Shown here: one piece after another, positions 1 through 11,311 of the stretch
How the letters are laid out: the number at the start of each line of letters is the position of its first letter
Position numbering within the stretch: the first letter of the stretch is position 1
Assembly: GCA_947561395.2 (NCBI GenBank)
Contig: OX387186.1
Coordinates: forward strand, 50,797,220-50,861,219
Length of the DNA: 64,000 bases
Origin: Buxus sempervirens
Lineage: Eukaryota > Streptophyta > Magnoliopsida > Buxales > Buxaceae
Direction: 5' to 3'
Translations under genes and position numbers: made by a program
Notes under the pieces: generated by a model
What the model saw: only the letters and a program-made list of their open reading frames with translations
What the model was told of the DNA's origin: nothing
Database searches by the model: none

Positions 1-60
1 GAGTTGGGTTGACCCGTTTATTAATTGGGTTGGGTGCGGGCTGGGGTTTCCCCAGCCCAC

Positions 61-405
61 CAGTAATCGGGTCAACCCGATTATGACCCGCCAACCCGAC
101 AGGTAACCCGATAAAAAATGGCAAAAGTATCACGTTTCAACCCGATTAACCCCAAAACCCGACCCGAACTTGGTACAACCGGATCCAATTAACCCCCAAC
201 CCTATTTTAATAATATTTTTTGAAAAATAACAGTAATTGGGTCAACCCGATTATGACCCGCCCGATAGGTAACCCGATTAAAAAAAAAAGATGGCAAAAG
301 TATCATGTTTTGACCCCGATTAACCCCAAAACCCGACCCGAACCCGGTACAACCGGATCCAATTAACCCCCCAACCCTATTTTAATAATATTTTTTGAAA
401 AATAA
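61..405. repeat. Two tandem ~170-bp units rich in AACCCGA/ACCCG
   Basis: Unit 1 (61-230) and unit 2 (231-405) run in the same order: a CAGTAATYGGGTCAACCCG start, a GATGGCAAAAGTATCA-like centre, an AACCCGACCCGAAC stretch and a TTTTAATAATATTTTTTGAA end. Flanking bases 1-60 and 420-540 carry further degenerate GGGTTGG/AACCCG words. No reading frame is supported. The pattern resembles decayed transposon termini or a minisatellite, and the family is not recognised. No gene is seen in 406-668. Confidence 0.75.
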
Positions 406-668
406 AAAATAAAAATAATAATAAACGGGTTGGCGTGTTGAACCCGTTTATTGGCGAGTTGGGGGTTTTCCAACCCGCCTTAATTTAGTCCAACCCGATT
501 ATGACCCGATTAACCCCAACCCGATTATTTGAATGTAATTAAATGCCTATTTTATAAATCTTTTGTAATATTGGACTTATATTTGTGAGTATATTTCTAA
601 GTACAATACATAAATTGTGTGCAATACTTTTATGAAAGCAAAAAACAATTTCTATGTTACTGTAATTA

Positions 669-815
669 CCAAACATGCTTTTTTGCTTCTTAGAAGCAAA
701 GCAAAAGTTTACCAAACGCATTTGCTTCAAGAAAAGATCTTTCGAAAAGCATAAAATTGCTTTTTTGCTTTCTTGCTTTTAGAAGCAAAAAAGCAAAAGC
801 GTTACCAAACGCAGC
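669..815. repeat. Pair of GCTTTT...AGAAGC hairpin repeats (possible MITE end)
   Basis: Two similar hairpin-forming blocks lie at about 669-722 and 759-815. Each runs GCTTTTTTGCTT, then TAGAAGCAAA, then a word close to GTTACCAAACGCA. The repeated TTACCAAACGCA edge and the internal self-complementarity suggest the terminus of a small non-autonomous DNA transposon. No target duplication was found, so this stays a suggestion. Confidence 0.45.
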
Positions 816-1954
816 CTAAATCTACCCAAATGATGCAATCCCGCTCAATGAATAAAAAAAAATTTCCTCCAACTTGATAAAAAAAAATCCCCCCAATTCT
901 TGGATTGAATCCCACTTTCATTATGTCCATGTGTTGTTGAGGCTTCTCCCCCTCTTAGAATATGTTTCTTTTTGTCAAAAAATAAAATAAAATAAAATTT
1001 GTTATTCTCTTGGAATATGTTTGGAACCTTGGATTTGAGAAGAAAAGAAAAGAAGAAAGAATAGCACAAGAACATAACAGATAAGAAGTGATTTATGTTC
1101 CTTTTGAAGCTTTTGGATGAGATGAGAATATAGAGAAAGAAATGTATATTTTCAATAACTTCTTGCAAAAAATCTCATATGTTACGACAAGGTTAGTTGA
1201 TGTCAACGGAAGTTAAGACAGATATCGATTTAAGTTGCGGTACTAGGAAGTTATATTGCCTTTCTCTTTTTTTATTTTATTTTTTATTTTTTTTCAAAAT
1301 CTCAACCTTGGGAAGAGAATGGTTTGATTACCAAAGAGAACATTTTTTAAAAAATTTTATTCCTAGATCCCTATCTTCCGACTAAACAAGGAAAAGTGAT
1401 TTTCCTTGCATTTTCTTTTTCTTTTCTTTTCGACCAAAATCTAGGGTTCCGAACATATCCTATAGACACCTAGGCTAGGAATAAGCTATCAAAGGAACTT
1501 AAGAAGTAAAAAGGTGAAATATGAAACTGATGGTAAAGAGTTACACCTAACAAATACCAAACAAGAAACATATGTGAAACCTAGAATCAAGACTAAAATT
1601 CATTAAAGGGTGAAAATAGGGAAATAGAGGAGGGAATACTGTTACTATTTGCCAAAAGCACAAGGACTAATAACCCAACATTACTTAACTATCTTATAAG
1701 CACAATTCAAGCTTTACACGCTTGCAGCTCCAATGCCATGGAACCCTAATCACCATGTCCAAGCATCAAGGATCATACATCTAAGTCATGCTCTCCCAGT
1801 TGATTAACAATGAACGAGAAAAATTATAAACTACATTTAGTAAGAGGTGATTTTGTAGCTTATAACTAGGGAGAGAGAGCTGTAAATGGTAACAATCTGA
1901 ACACATAATGTGTTAATCACATTATGTGTTAAGATTGTTTATAACCTAATTCTG
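816..1954. other. No recognised gene
   Basis: AT-rich unique-looking sequence. Short open frames on both strands (for example 845-1168 on minus and 1197-1385 on plus) are low-complexity F/K/S-rich and match nothing I recognise. Nothing further can be supported. Confidence 0.6.
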
Positions 1955-2281
1955 CCAGTGTTTGCTTTTATTGTTATAACTTTTATGCCTGTCGGTCCCA
2001 ATCTTGGAGAAAAGAGGAGGGTTGCATCAGGTTAGCAGTCAGTGTAAACTCTCGCTAAATCTAAAAATTACATGAATCTTGAATTAGAATCCCGTATACA
2101 TGTTACATCGTCGTCCGATTTAAGTGACATGCTACAACAGACTCTAGTTGCAATGAGAAATGAGCAAGGATTGAGGGTGTCCTCCACAAACGACATGCTG
2201 CAGCGCCACCTGGTTGCAGTGAGAAGTGAGCAAGAGTTCTAGCGTCAAGTTGGACGAACGAGGGTAAAGAAGCTAGTCTAA

Positions 2282-3330
2282 GAGAGTAGGATTCGCTTAG
2301 GTACTTGGAATATATGAACTTTAACAAGGAAAAAAGTAGAGCTAGTAGATACTATGAAGAGAAGATGGATAAATATAGTGTGTTTACAAGAAACTGAATG
2401 GAAAGAGGATCAAGCTAAAGAGGTTAATGAGTATAAATTTATGTAGACAGGGAAAGGTAATAATAAAAATGGGGTGGGAATAGTGGTAGATAAAAATATG
2501 AAAAATAATGTTGTCAGTGTTAGGAGAATTAGTGATAGAGTAATCTTGCTTAAGTTAATCATAGGGCAGGAAGTTATAAACATTATTAGCACCTATGCAA
2601 CTCAAGTAGGTTTAGATGATAACATTAAAAGACTTTTTTGGGAAGAAATGAATGGGTTGATACAAGGCATACCTAAAAGTGAAAGGATATTTATATAAGG
2701 GGACACAAATGGCCATGTAGGAGATGAGAGTGATGATTATAGTAGAATTCATGGAGAAAAAGGCTTTGGTCAAAGGAATGATATGAGAAGATCAGTCTTG
2801 AGTTTGCAGTGGCCTATGACCTCGCGTTAGCAAACACCTTTTCCAAAGAGACTTGAGCACTTAGTGACTTTTAATAGTGGGTCAAATTGGAGTAAAATTG
2901 ACTTTTTTCTTCTTAGAAGGAGTGAAACAGCCACTTGGAGTAAAATTGGTCCTTATGGATGACCCAACTAGGATGTGGAATGAAATTGCCAATTGCATCA
3001 CAAGACTTGGAAAAGATGTATTAGGGGAATCACAAGGTAGTATTCCAGCTCATAAGGAAACTTCGTGGTGGATGTAGTCCAAGAAGCTATTAAAGAGAAA
3101 ATAATTTATTTTAAAATTTGGAAAAAGAGTAAACTGAAGCAAACTTAGAAAGATACAAAAATGTAAAAAAAGAACTAAGAAGAAAATTAGTGAAGTTAAA
3201 AAACATGCCTATGACAGGTTAGTGGAGTTAAAAAACATGCCTATGACAAGTTAAAAAACATGCTTATTACAACTTATATGATAAGTTAGGTACTAAAAAA
3301 GGTGAACACTTTATTTATAAATTATCAAGA
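2282..3330 (+). pseudogene. RTE endonuclease relic
   Basis: A frame beginning ESRIRLGTWN leads into KRRWINIVCLQETEW, NGVGIVVDK and ISTYATQVGLDD, the order expected for the apurinic-like endonuclease that nicks target DNA for LINE insertion. The catalytic-region words CLQETEW and, after a stop, GDTNGHVGD (canonical GDFNGHVG) are recognisable. At least six stops or frameshifts lie between 2300 and 3330, so no full enzyme can be made. It is continuous with the RT relic that resumes at 4751, after the L1 insertion. Confidence 0.8.
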
Positions 3331-3335
3331 TTCAG

Positions 3336-4750
3336 ATTGGTTAGGATGGCAGGCTTGATCCTCTACCTACATTTTCTGTGTATAGGTTATGGAAGCCCAA
3401 AATCCCTCCTAAGATTAAGGCATTTATGTGGACAATTCTCCATTACAGAATAAATATTGCTGATACAATTCAGAAAAGGCGGAGGAGGATGGCTTTATCT
3501 CGTGTGTGTTTTATGTTTGGAGTTATGTTACGTGGACACAAGTACGAGTGTCAGGTGTGGGTATGAGTCTAGGAGTCAGATTCACTTGACCCTCAAAACT
3601 TAGGATACGGGATTCGGTTGAGAAGTGTCCAAATTTTGGATAAGGATACTAGGATTCGGTTGAAAAGTACCAGAAAGGAGTTCAGATCTGTCCCAACATC
3701 TAACATCTTGCGGGATTGGGCTACAGTCTCTTTTTTGGATTAGCCTATTTTAATTTTCAGACTCCTACTGTCTTGTTTTCCCCTGGGGAGTGTCCCTTCT
3801 AGCTGGTTTTGGCTGTTTTGGCTATTTTTTGTTTTATCTTTTCTGTATTTTTCTCCCATATCTCATGGGCTTTGTACTTTTCTCCTCCTCTAAGTTTTAA
3901 TACATCCTTCATCATTCATATCAAAAAAGTAAATGTTAATAATGCTAGTTAGAAGCCTAGCTTTCATATTTCTCTTTTTCCCTTTATTTCCTTATATTTT
4001 TCTTTTTGAGTCATTGCTTGCAATTTTTGGGTTAGATAATATACATTCTTTCTTTGCAAAAACTATTATCTTTTTTGATTCATTACTTGCAAGTTGATTA
4101 TTTAATAATTATTTTATGATTGATCTTGGGTTGCCATGTCCACAAGAACATGCGAAGGATCCGACACATGTCCCATACCCATACCCATTTCGTGTCATGT
4201 CCGACACCGGTACTTTAGGTTGTGTAAAGTGTCCATGTAACATAGGTTCGAACGCAGGGGAAAGCATCAACCATATCTTTGTGGAATGTAAGTTTGCAAG
4301 GGCTATCTGGGAGAGATTCTTGAGGATGATAGGTGTAATATGGGTTATGCCGGACACAGTCTGAAGGTTATTTGATGAATGGAGGTTTCCAGACTTGGGA
4401 ATTAGAGGGAGGACGATGTCCAGCTTTGTATTCCATTCTGTTATATGACATATTTGGCTTGAGAGGAATCGCAAAGTATTCCAGGAGTTGAGGAGGAGTA
4501 TGGAGCAGGTGATAGAGTCTTCTATGGTTGCAGTAGCATCATGGGCGTCAGTTAAGCCCGAGTTCCTAGGGTGGGGATTATCAACCATCATAAGGGATTG
4601 GCAGGAGTGCTGCTTTTCATCACCTCTCTTCTCATAGCTTTGGTTTATGTATCCTAGATTGTCCCCATATCTCATGGCCCATTTCTTTGTTTTGTATTTT
4701 TCTCTCTAAGTTTCTCTAATAATATTCTACATTACTCATCAAAAAAAAAA
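3336..4750 (+). mobile_element. 5'-truncated L1 piece(s) inserted in RTE copy 1
   Basis: At 3378-3515 the frame reads LWKPKIPPKIKAFMWT, the start of the zf-RVT region near the end of plant L1 ORF2. It resumes at 4205-4675 with CPCNIGSNAGESINHIFVEC and WLERNRK. The piece ends in a run of ten A at 4741-4750, after which RTE sequence resumes (GATCAAGTTAGATGCATTA, as in copy 2 near 9855). The zf-RVT reading is itself split by 3515-4205, which holds GTGTC/GACAC inverted words and a second poly(A)-like end near 3930. Confidence 0.75.
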
Positions 4751-6400
4751 GATCAAGTTAGATGCATTAGAGGTGAAGATTCAAGAGTTTTGGTAAAAGA
4801 TGAGGAGATTAAAGAAAAATGGAAGGAATAATTTATGAAAAGGGGATGGTACACAAAGATCTTGATTTTGCATGGATGATAGCAACAATGAAACTAGAGA
4901 ACAAACCTATATTCATAGGTTTGAGTTGTAGAAGTTAGAGATGCTCTAGTCAAAAAGAGAATAGGAAAAGCCTTGGGCCTAGATGGAATCCCTATAGGGG
5001 TGTGGAAGTGCATGGGAGATACAGTGCATTTCAATTGACTAAATTATTTAAAAAAATTTTGAAGACTGGGAAAATACCAAATGCTTGGAAGATTAGTACA
5101 ATAATACCAATATATAAGAATAAAGGAGATCTGCAAGAGTGTGCAAATTACCAAGGCATTAAACTTATTCGTCACACTATGAAATTGTGGGAAAGAGTGA
5201 TTGAGCATAGATCAAGGCTAATAACTAGAGTGACAGAAAACCAGTTTGGATTTATACCTGGTAGGTCCACTACCGAGGCTATATTTTTACTTAGAAAATT
5301 AATAGAAAAGTCTAGTGAAAAGGAAAAAGATTTGAATATTGTTTTTACTGATTTAGAAAAAGCAGATGATAGGGTTCCAAGAGCATTAATTTGGTGGACT
5401 CTATATAAAAAAGGTGTACCAGTGAAATATATTGATGCAATGAAGGATATGTATGTGGGAGCCTTAACTAAATAAAAACTATTGGCCGTGAGACAATTGA
5501 TTTTCCAGTTAAGATAGGTTTGCTTCAAGGGTCAACTATTAACCATTATCTTTTCGCTTTAATTATGGATGAGTTAACAAGTCATATTCAAGACAAGGTG
5601 CTATGGTGTATGTTATTTGAAGGTGATGTAGTATTGGTTGGTCACATTAGAGAAGAAATAAATGTTAAAATAGAATTGTGGAGAGATGCTTTAAAATTAA
5701 AAATTTTTAAGATAAGTCGTGCGAAGACTGAATATATGAAATTCCCTTTTAATACAATTAATAATATAACTAATGAAACTATTATAATTGACAATCAGGA
5801 TATCCCTTTAAGTAATAAGTTCAAATATCTTGGATTAATGATATAAAAAGATAAAGAAATTGAAGAAGATGTTGCACATAGGATTAGAGCTAGTTGGCTT
5901 AAATGGAGGGGGTGCTTCTAAGGTTTTGTATAATAAGCATGTTCCACTTAAATAAAAGGGTAAATTTTATAAGAAAGCAATTAGACCAGCTATATTGTAT
6001 GGTGCAGAATGTTGGGCAACAACAAATCAACATGTTCTGAAATGAGTGTTATCAAGATAAGGATGCTAAGATGGACTTGTGGCAAAACTAAGAAAAACAA
6101 AATAAAAAATGAAGACATTCGAAAGTGGTTAGGCATAACATGCATTAGAGATAAAATAGAGGAAAGTGGGTTAAGGTAGTTTGGTCATATAAAGCGGAGA
6201 CCTAGATATGCACCTGTTAGAAGGTATAAGAGCATGCAGATTGAAGGGCCTAAGCGAGCAAGAGGGAGACCTTAAAAGACATCGACGGATTCTAAAAAAA
6301 AAAATTTACAAAAACATAAATTAACCGAAAATATGATTTTTGGTAGAGCGAGATGGAGAGACAAGATTCGTATTGGTGACCCCACTTTGATGGGAACTGA
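4751..6400 (+). pseudogene. RTE reverse transcriptase and C-terminal tail relic
   Basis: The longest open stretch (5002-5475, 157 codons) carries IPNAWKISTIIPIYKNKGD, NYQGIKLI and FGFIPGRSTTEAI, which are RT fingers/palm motifs of the RTE clade. After a frameshift, 5520-5846 gives LQGSTINHYLF and the palm motif as LFEGDVVL. The usual FADD is therefore lost, and with it polymerase activity. YGAECWATTNQHV and FGHIKRRP (5995-6200) mark the C-terminal tail. It is non-functional. Confidence 0.85.
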
Positions 6401-6424
6401 CATGATGTTGATGATTTGTTATAT

Positions 6425-6965
6425 AACCTCTTTCATAGAATGGCCAACTTTAAAGGCAGGGAAAACCTTATTAACACTTTGGTGGTGTATGGGGGAGTGC
6501 TTTATTGATGATAAAAATATCATTCCAAAGTTCACCTTCCACTTCTCTAGGCTTTATACTTCAAAACTTAACTTGAAGTTCCATTTAGTTGCTAATAACA
6601 CATCCAGACTTCAGGAATCATAGAGATTGAAGCTAGACGATGCTTTCATGGAAGGGAAAATAGAAAGAGCAATCAGAGATAATTGGGACATAGCAAAAGA
6701 ACATATCCTTAATATCTTTAAAGGCTTCTATCAAAATTTAGCGACTAATAAATCCTACAACTCAGCGTTTCTTGTCCTAATTCCAAGAAAATATAGGACT
6801 TTAACAAGTTAAAGATTATAGACCCATTGGCCTTACAACTAATTTGTACAAAATTATCGCATAGGTTATCTCACTTGGACTTGGGAAGGCGACGGAAACA
6901 ACTGTCACCCCAAATCAAAGAACTTCTATTTTGTAGGCATATTCTTAATTACCTTATAGCATATA
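6425..6965 (+). pseudogene. L1-type ORF2 fragment between the two RTEs
   Basis: The translated fragments WDIAKEHILNIFKGFYQN, NSAFLVLIPRK and, across a frameshift, YRPIGLTTNLYKIIA match the linker and first RT motifs of plant L1 ORF2. Both ends are lost. The fragment is collinear with L1 and unlike RTE, so it is a separate relic abutting the 3' end of RTE copy 1. Confidence 0.65.
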
Positions 6966-7101
6966 ACTTACGCCAGTGTTTGCTTCTATTATTATATCTT
7001 TTATGTACTGTCAGTCCCAAGCCCTGAAGCCTGAATAAAGGAGTGTTACGTCAGGTTAGCAGCCAGTGTAAAACATTTGCTAAATCTAAACATGACATGA
7101 A

Positions 7102-7274
7102 GGTTTAGTAAGGTGGTATTAGTAAAGGGGTTGTGTCTGTACGGCCCCTAGTATTGAGCTTAGTGTAGTTTTTGTTGTTTTTTCTCTTTGGTCCACGTTC
7201 TCATGGACTTTTGTACCTCTTCTTATGTCCTCCTTTGATTTTATAAAGTTCTTATTAACCATTAAAAAAAAAAT
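7102..7274 (+). mobile_element. 173-bp 5'-truncated L1 end with 11-bp TSD
   Basis: The insert starts GGTTTAGTAAGG and contains TTTGTACCTCTTCTTATG, a common 3' UTR style in plant L1s. It ends TTATTAACCATTAAAAAAAAAAT. CATGACATGAA occurs on both sides (7091-7101 and 7275-7285), and the flanks join collinearly with RTE copy 1 at 2070-2085. This is a clean, severely truncated target-primed insertion. Confidence 0.85.
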
Positions 7275-7489
7275 CATGACATGAATCTTGAATTACAATC
7301 CTGTTTACATGCTAGGTCGTCGCACATTTTAAGTAACACGCTACAATGGAGTTTGCCGAGCTCAGCTCAGTTGCAATGAGAAATAAGCAAGGGTTAAGGG
7401 TGTCCTCCACAAACATTGTGCTGCGACACTGCCTGGTTACAGTGAGAAGTGATCAACGGTTCTCGCGTCAAGTTGAACGAACACGAGGA

Positions 7490-10400
7490 AAGAAAGTAGT
7501 CCAAGAGAGTAGGATTCGCTTAGGTACTTGGAAGATAGGACCTTAACAAGGAAGAAACTATAGTATATAGTATGAAGAGGAGGAGGATAAATATAACGTT
7601 TTTATAAGAAATTAAATAGAAAGGGGAGGTTGAGAAGATTAATGAGTATAAACTTTGGTATACAGGGAAAGGTAATAATAGAAATGGGGTAGGAATAATG
7701 GTAGATAAAAAAATATAAATTTAATGTTTTTAGTGTTATGGGCATTAGTGACAAGCAAGGTTTGACATTTAGGCACCGAAATTTCGCGTTTCGCCCCCCT
7801 AGCGGCATGAAATAGGGGGCGAAACCATTCACCCCAGATTTCATTGGGGTGCCGGTGAAATGCAGCAAAATTTTGCCGGCACCCCAGTGAAATCTCAAGT
7901 AGAAGTTGATTTTGGGGAAAATCTTCCCCAAACCTCAAATTTTTTTTAATTTTTCTCAAATTTCTTCCCCTTTTCTTACTCCAAATCAAGTTCCAACATA
8001 GATTAAGTTGAAAACACTGATTTCCACTAACATTTGAGTGCTTTGGAGCTTTGAAGATTTTGAAACAAAGGTGAACAACGTTTTTTCCCTATTTAGTGTT
8101 GTAATTAGCTTAGAATGTTATGATTTTTGGATATGATCTATAATAACACCCGATCTATTGATGGGTGTTGTTACATTTTTTTTTTTTACGAAAATTATAC
8201 TTTTTAAGATTATTTTACATGAAAATTCATTTAAAATTAGAAAAAAATAAATAAAGTTCATATTATATGCTCAAAAATCATTTAATAATTACTATAATAC
8301 TAAAATACCAATCTAATCAAAATATCTTTGGACTTAAATTAAATTTGGGTATTTAAAAAATTAGTTACAGAGGTGGTGCGTCGTTACAGAGGTTAGTACG
8401 CACGACACATGTTGTGGAGGTGATATGTTCATATGCTTGAGAGACGACGACAGCAGCATTTCCAGTCTCCTTGACACTCCACTTCTTATTGATCTTTGTA
8501 GTTTATACTTTGTTTTTACTTTGCAATTTGTATGAATTCGTACTTCGTAGTTATGCTCTTGTCTCTTTTATTTTGCATTGTGTATGTAGGACTATGAGTC
8601 TATGACTTTGTTTATACTTTGTAGTATGGTCTAATAGTTAATATTTAATAGTTGTGCTTGTATTTGTTCATAAATTAGAGACTTACGCTTCCTTATTCTT
8701 TCTATGTTTACATATAAATTGTATAAAATCATGTGTAATATGTTTTTTTTTCCTATTTTAGGCTGTTTTTGTACATTCCGCAGTTTTTCACTGTTGTGCC
8801 ACCAATTTTGCCAAAATTGCTTTTTTTCCCCATTTCGCTGGGGTGCCGCTGGCATTTCGTTTCGTGCCCCTGGCAGCACCGAAAAGTAAAACCTTAGTGA
8901 CAAGATAATCTTGCTTAAGTTAGTCATGGTCAAGAAGTTGTAGGTGTTATTAGCACCTATGCACCTCAATTAGGTTTAGATAAAAGCATTAGAAGACTTT
9001 TTTGGGAGGAAATAAATGGTTGATACAAGGCATTTCTAAAAGTTAAAGGATATTTATAGAAGGGGATTTAAATGGTCATGAAGGAGATAAGAGTAACGGT
9101 TATGATAGAATTCATGGAGGAAGAGGCTTTGGTAAAAGAAATGAAATGGGAAGATTAGTCTTTAAGTTCGCAGCGACCTATGACGTTGCTTTAGCAAATA
9201 CATTTTTCCAAATGAGAATTGAACATTTGGCCACTTTCAAGAGTGGATCAAATTGGAGTCAATTTGACTTTTTTTTCTTCTTAGAAGGAATAACTAGCTA
9301 ATTGTAGAAATTGCAAGGTTACTCCAAATGAGAGTTTAACTTTACAGCATAGGTTAATGGTGATCGACATTTGTCTTAAAAAGTGGGAGAAAAACAAATA
9401 CACTAAAATAAACCCAAAAATAAAATGGTGGAAGTTAAAAGGAGTGAGTTTAGTAATATTTAATAAGAATAAATTAATGAAAGGTGTCAATTAGGACCTT
9501 ATGGGTGATCCGAGTATAATGTGGAATGAAATTGCTAATTGGCAAAACATGGAAAGAAATATTAGGAGAATCGTGGGGTAGTATTCCAGCTCATTAGAAA
9601 CCTTGGTGGTAGAATGATGTAGTCCAATAAGATATCAAAGATAATAAAAAAAATTTATTTTAAAATTTGGCAAAAGAGTAAAACCCAAGAAAACTTAGAA
9701 AGATATAAGAATATTAAAAAAAGAAACCAAGAAGAAAATTAGTAAAGATAAAGACCATGCTTATGACAACTTATATGATAAGTTAGGTACTAAAAAGGGT
9801 GAAAACTTTATTGATAAATTAGCAAGATTTAGAGAAAGGAAAACGAGGGACTTAGATCAACTTAGATGCATTAAAAGTGAAAATTCAAGTGTTTTGGTAA
9901 GAGATGAGATTAAAGAAAGGTGGAAAGAATTTTTTATGAGATTATTAAATGAGATAGTACACAGAGATCTGGATTTCGTATGGATGATAGCAATAATAGA
10001 ACTAGAGAACAAACTTATATTTGTAAGATTCAAGCTGTAGATGTTAAAGATGCTCTAGTCAAAATGAGAATGGACAAGCCTTGCTCCCAAATGGCATTCC
10101 TATAGAGCTGTGGAAGTGCATGGGAGATATTGATATATTTTAGTTAACCAAATTATTTAATGAAATTTTAAGGACAGGGAAAATGCCAAATACTTGGAAG
10201 ATTAGTACAGTAATATCAATATATAAGAATAAGGGAGATGTACAAGAGTGCAAATTACCATGGCATTAAACTTATGAGTTACACTATGAAATTGTGGAAA
10301 AGAGTGATTGAACATAGATTAAGGCCAATAACTAGAGTGACAGAAATCAAATTCAGATTTATGGCTAGAAGATCCACTATCGAAGCTATATATTTACTTA

Positions 10401-11046
10401 AACAGTTAATCGAAAAGTAAAGAAAAAAAAACTATTTGCATATGGTTTTTATTGATTTAGAAAAAGCATATGATAGGGTTGCAAGAAAATTAATTTGGTG
10501 GACTTTGTATTAAAAAAGGTATACCAATGAAATATATTAATATAATGAAAGATATATATGAGTGAGCCTTATTTAAAGTGAAAACCGTTGGCGGTGAGAC
10601 AACTAATTTTCCTGATTAAGATAGGTTTACATCAAGGGTCAACTATTAGCCCTTATCTTTCGCTTTAGTTATGGATGAGTTGACGAGTCATATTCAAGAT
10701 GAGGTGTCTTAGTATATGTTATTTGTAGATGATGTATTATTGCTGAGTCACACTAGAAAAGAAGTAATATTAAGTTATAATTGTGGAGAGACACCTTAGA
10801 ATCAAAATGTTTTAAAATAAGCCGTGTAAAGACTAAATATATGAAATGCAATTTTAATACAAATAATAATATAACTAATGAAATATTAGAATTGACAATT
10901 AGGACATCCCTTTAAGTAATAAGGTCAAATATATTTGATCAATGGTGTAAAAAGATGGAGAAATTGATGAAGATGTTGCACATAGAATTAAAGCTGATTG
11001 ACTCAAGTGGAGGGGTGCTTCTGGGGTTTCATGTGATAAGCATGTT
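7490..11046 (+). pseudogene. RTE copy 2 endonuclease and RT relic
   Basis: The recognisable words are ESRIRLGTWK (7515), GDLNGHEGDKS (9065), RIHGGRGFGKRNEMGRL (9110) and NTFFQMRIEHLATF (9200), all endonuclease. They are followed by NTWKISTV (10190), YHGIKLMSYTMKLW (10255), FIDLEKAYDRV (10450) and LFVDDVLLLS (10720). The palm motif reads FVDD instead of FADD. Stops and single-base shifts occur every 50-150 codons. The reading frame is interrupted at 7755 by the Mutator-like insert and at 11046 by an LTR. Confidence 0.8.
7756..8893. mobile_element. Non-autonomous Mutator-like element with 11-bp TSD
   Basis: TTAGTGACAAG flanks both ends (7745-7755 and 8894-8904), inside RTE endonuclease sequence that is otherwise continuous with copy 1. 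The ends are inverted repeats: left AAGGTTTGACATTTAGGCAC, right (complement) GGTTTTACTTTTCGGTGC. Both are followed by similar blocks containing CGAAA and GGCACCCCAG. A TSD of 9-11 bp with long terminal inverted repeats fits MULEs. The 1.14-kb body is AT-rich and encodes no transposase, so movement would need a partner element. Confidence 0.8.
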
Positions 11047-11311
11047 TGTAGTACCCATTATTTAGACTACATGTTTTATTAAACAAATTTCTGAAATTAA
11101 TTATAAATTAAACATGTGATTTATTTAGGTGGGGATGAGGAGAGTTAATCTGAAGAATCTTGGAAAGATCCTACGGTTGGATCTCAAAATAGGAAAGGTA
11201 AGTATATCTTTTGAAATTACTTTATTTTGATTGATGGGCTAGATGGTTTACGGTGGAGTAGTGATACACAGAATCATGGGAAGGTTTCTCAATGAAGTAC
11301 GATTCTAATTA

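Larger units (their letters stand above)
1955..6420 (+). mobile_element. Decayed RTE-clade LINE (copy 1), interrupted
   Basis: The order is 5' region (1955-2270), AP-like endonuclease (about 2280-3330), reverse transcriptase (4751-5900) and the C-terminal tail typical of plant RTE proteins (5940-6400, motif FGHIKRRP). The 5' region is collinear with the second RTE copy at 6966-7550, sharing the GTTAGCAGYCAGTGTAAA word. Many stops and frameshifts break it. An L1 3' piece splits it at 3336-4750. The copy ends near 6420 without a clear tail repeat. It is a dead copy. Confidence 0.85.
6966..11046 (+). mobile_element. Decayed RTE-clade LINE (copy 2), 5' and central part
   Basis: Homology to RTE copy 1 starts at GCCAGTGTTTGCTT and runs through the 5' region (6966-7550), endonuclease (7500-9250) and RT (9860-11046). 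Insertions within it are a 173-bp L1 end (7102-7274) and a Mutator-like element (7756-8893). At 11046 it breaks at a long LTR. Its tail resumes near 15385 with TTTAAATTAAAGGGTAAG, which aligns to copy 1 at 5945. The copy is heavily mutated. Confidence 0.85.

Noticed and set aside
4109-4675. Long minus-strand open frame (188 codons)
   Set aside because: It lies antisense to an L1 zf-RVT relic on plus, whose motifs (NHIFVEC, WLERNRK) are clear. The minus peptide has no recognisable pattern.
7602-7989. Minus-strand frames across the left MULE end
   Set aside because: They span the insertion boundary at 7756, so they cannot be an ancestral gene, and no transposase motif is present.
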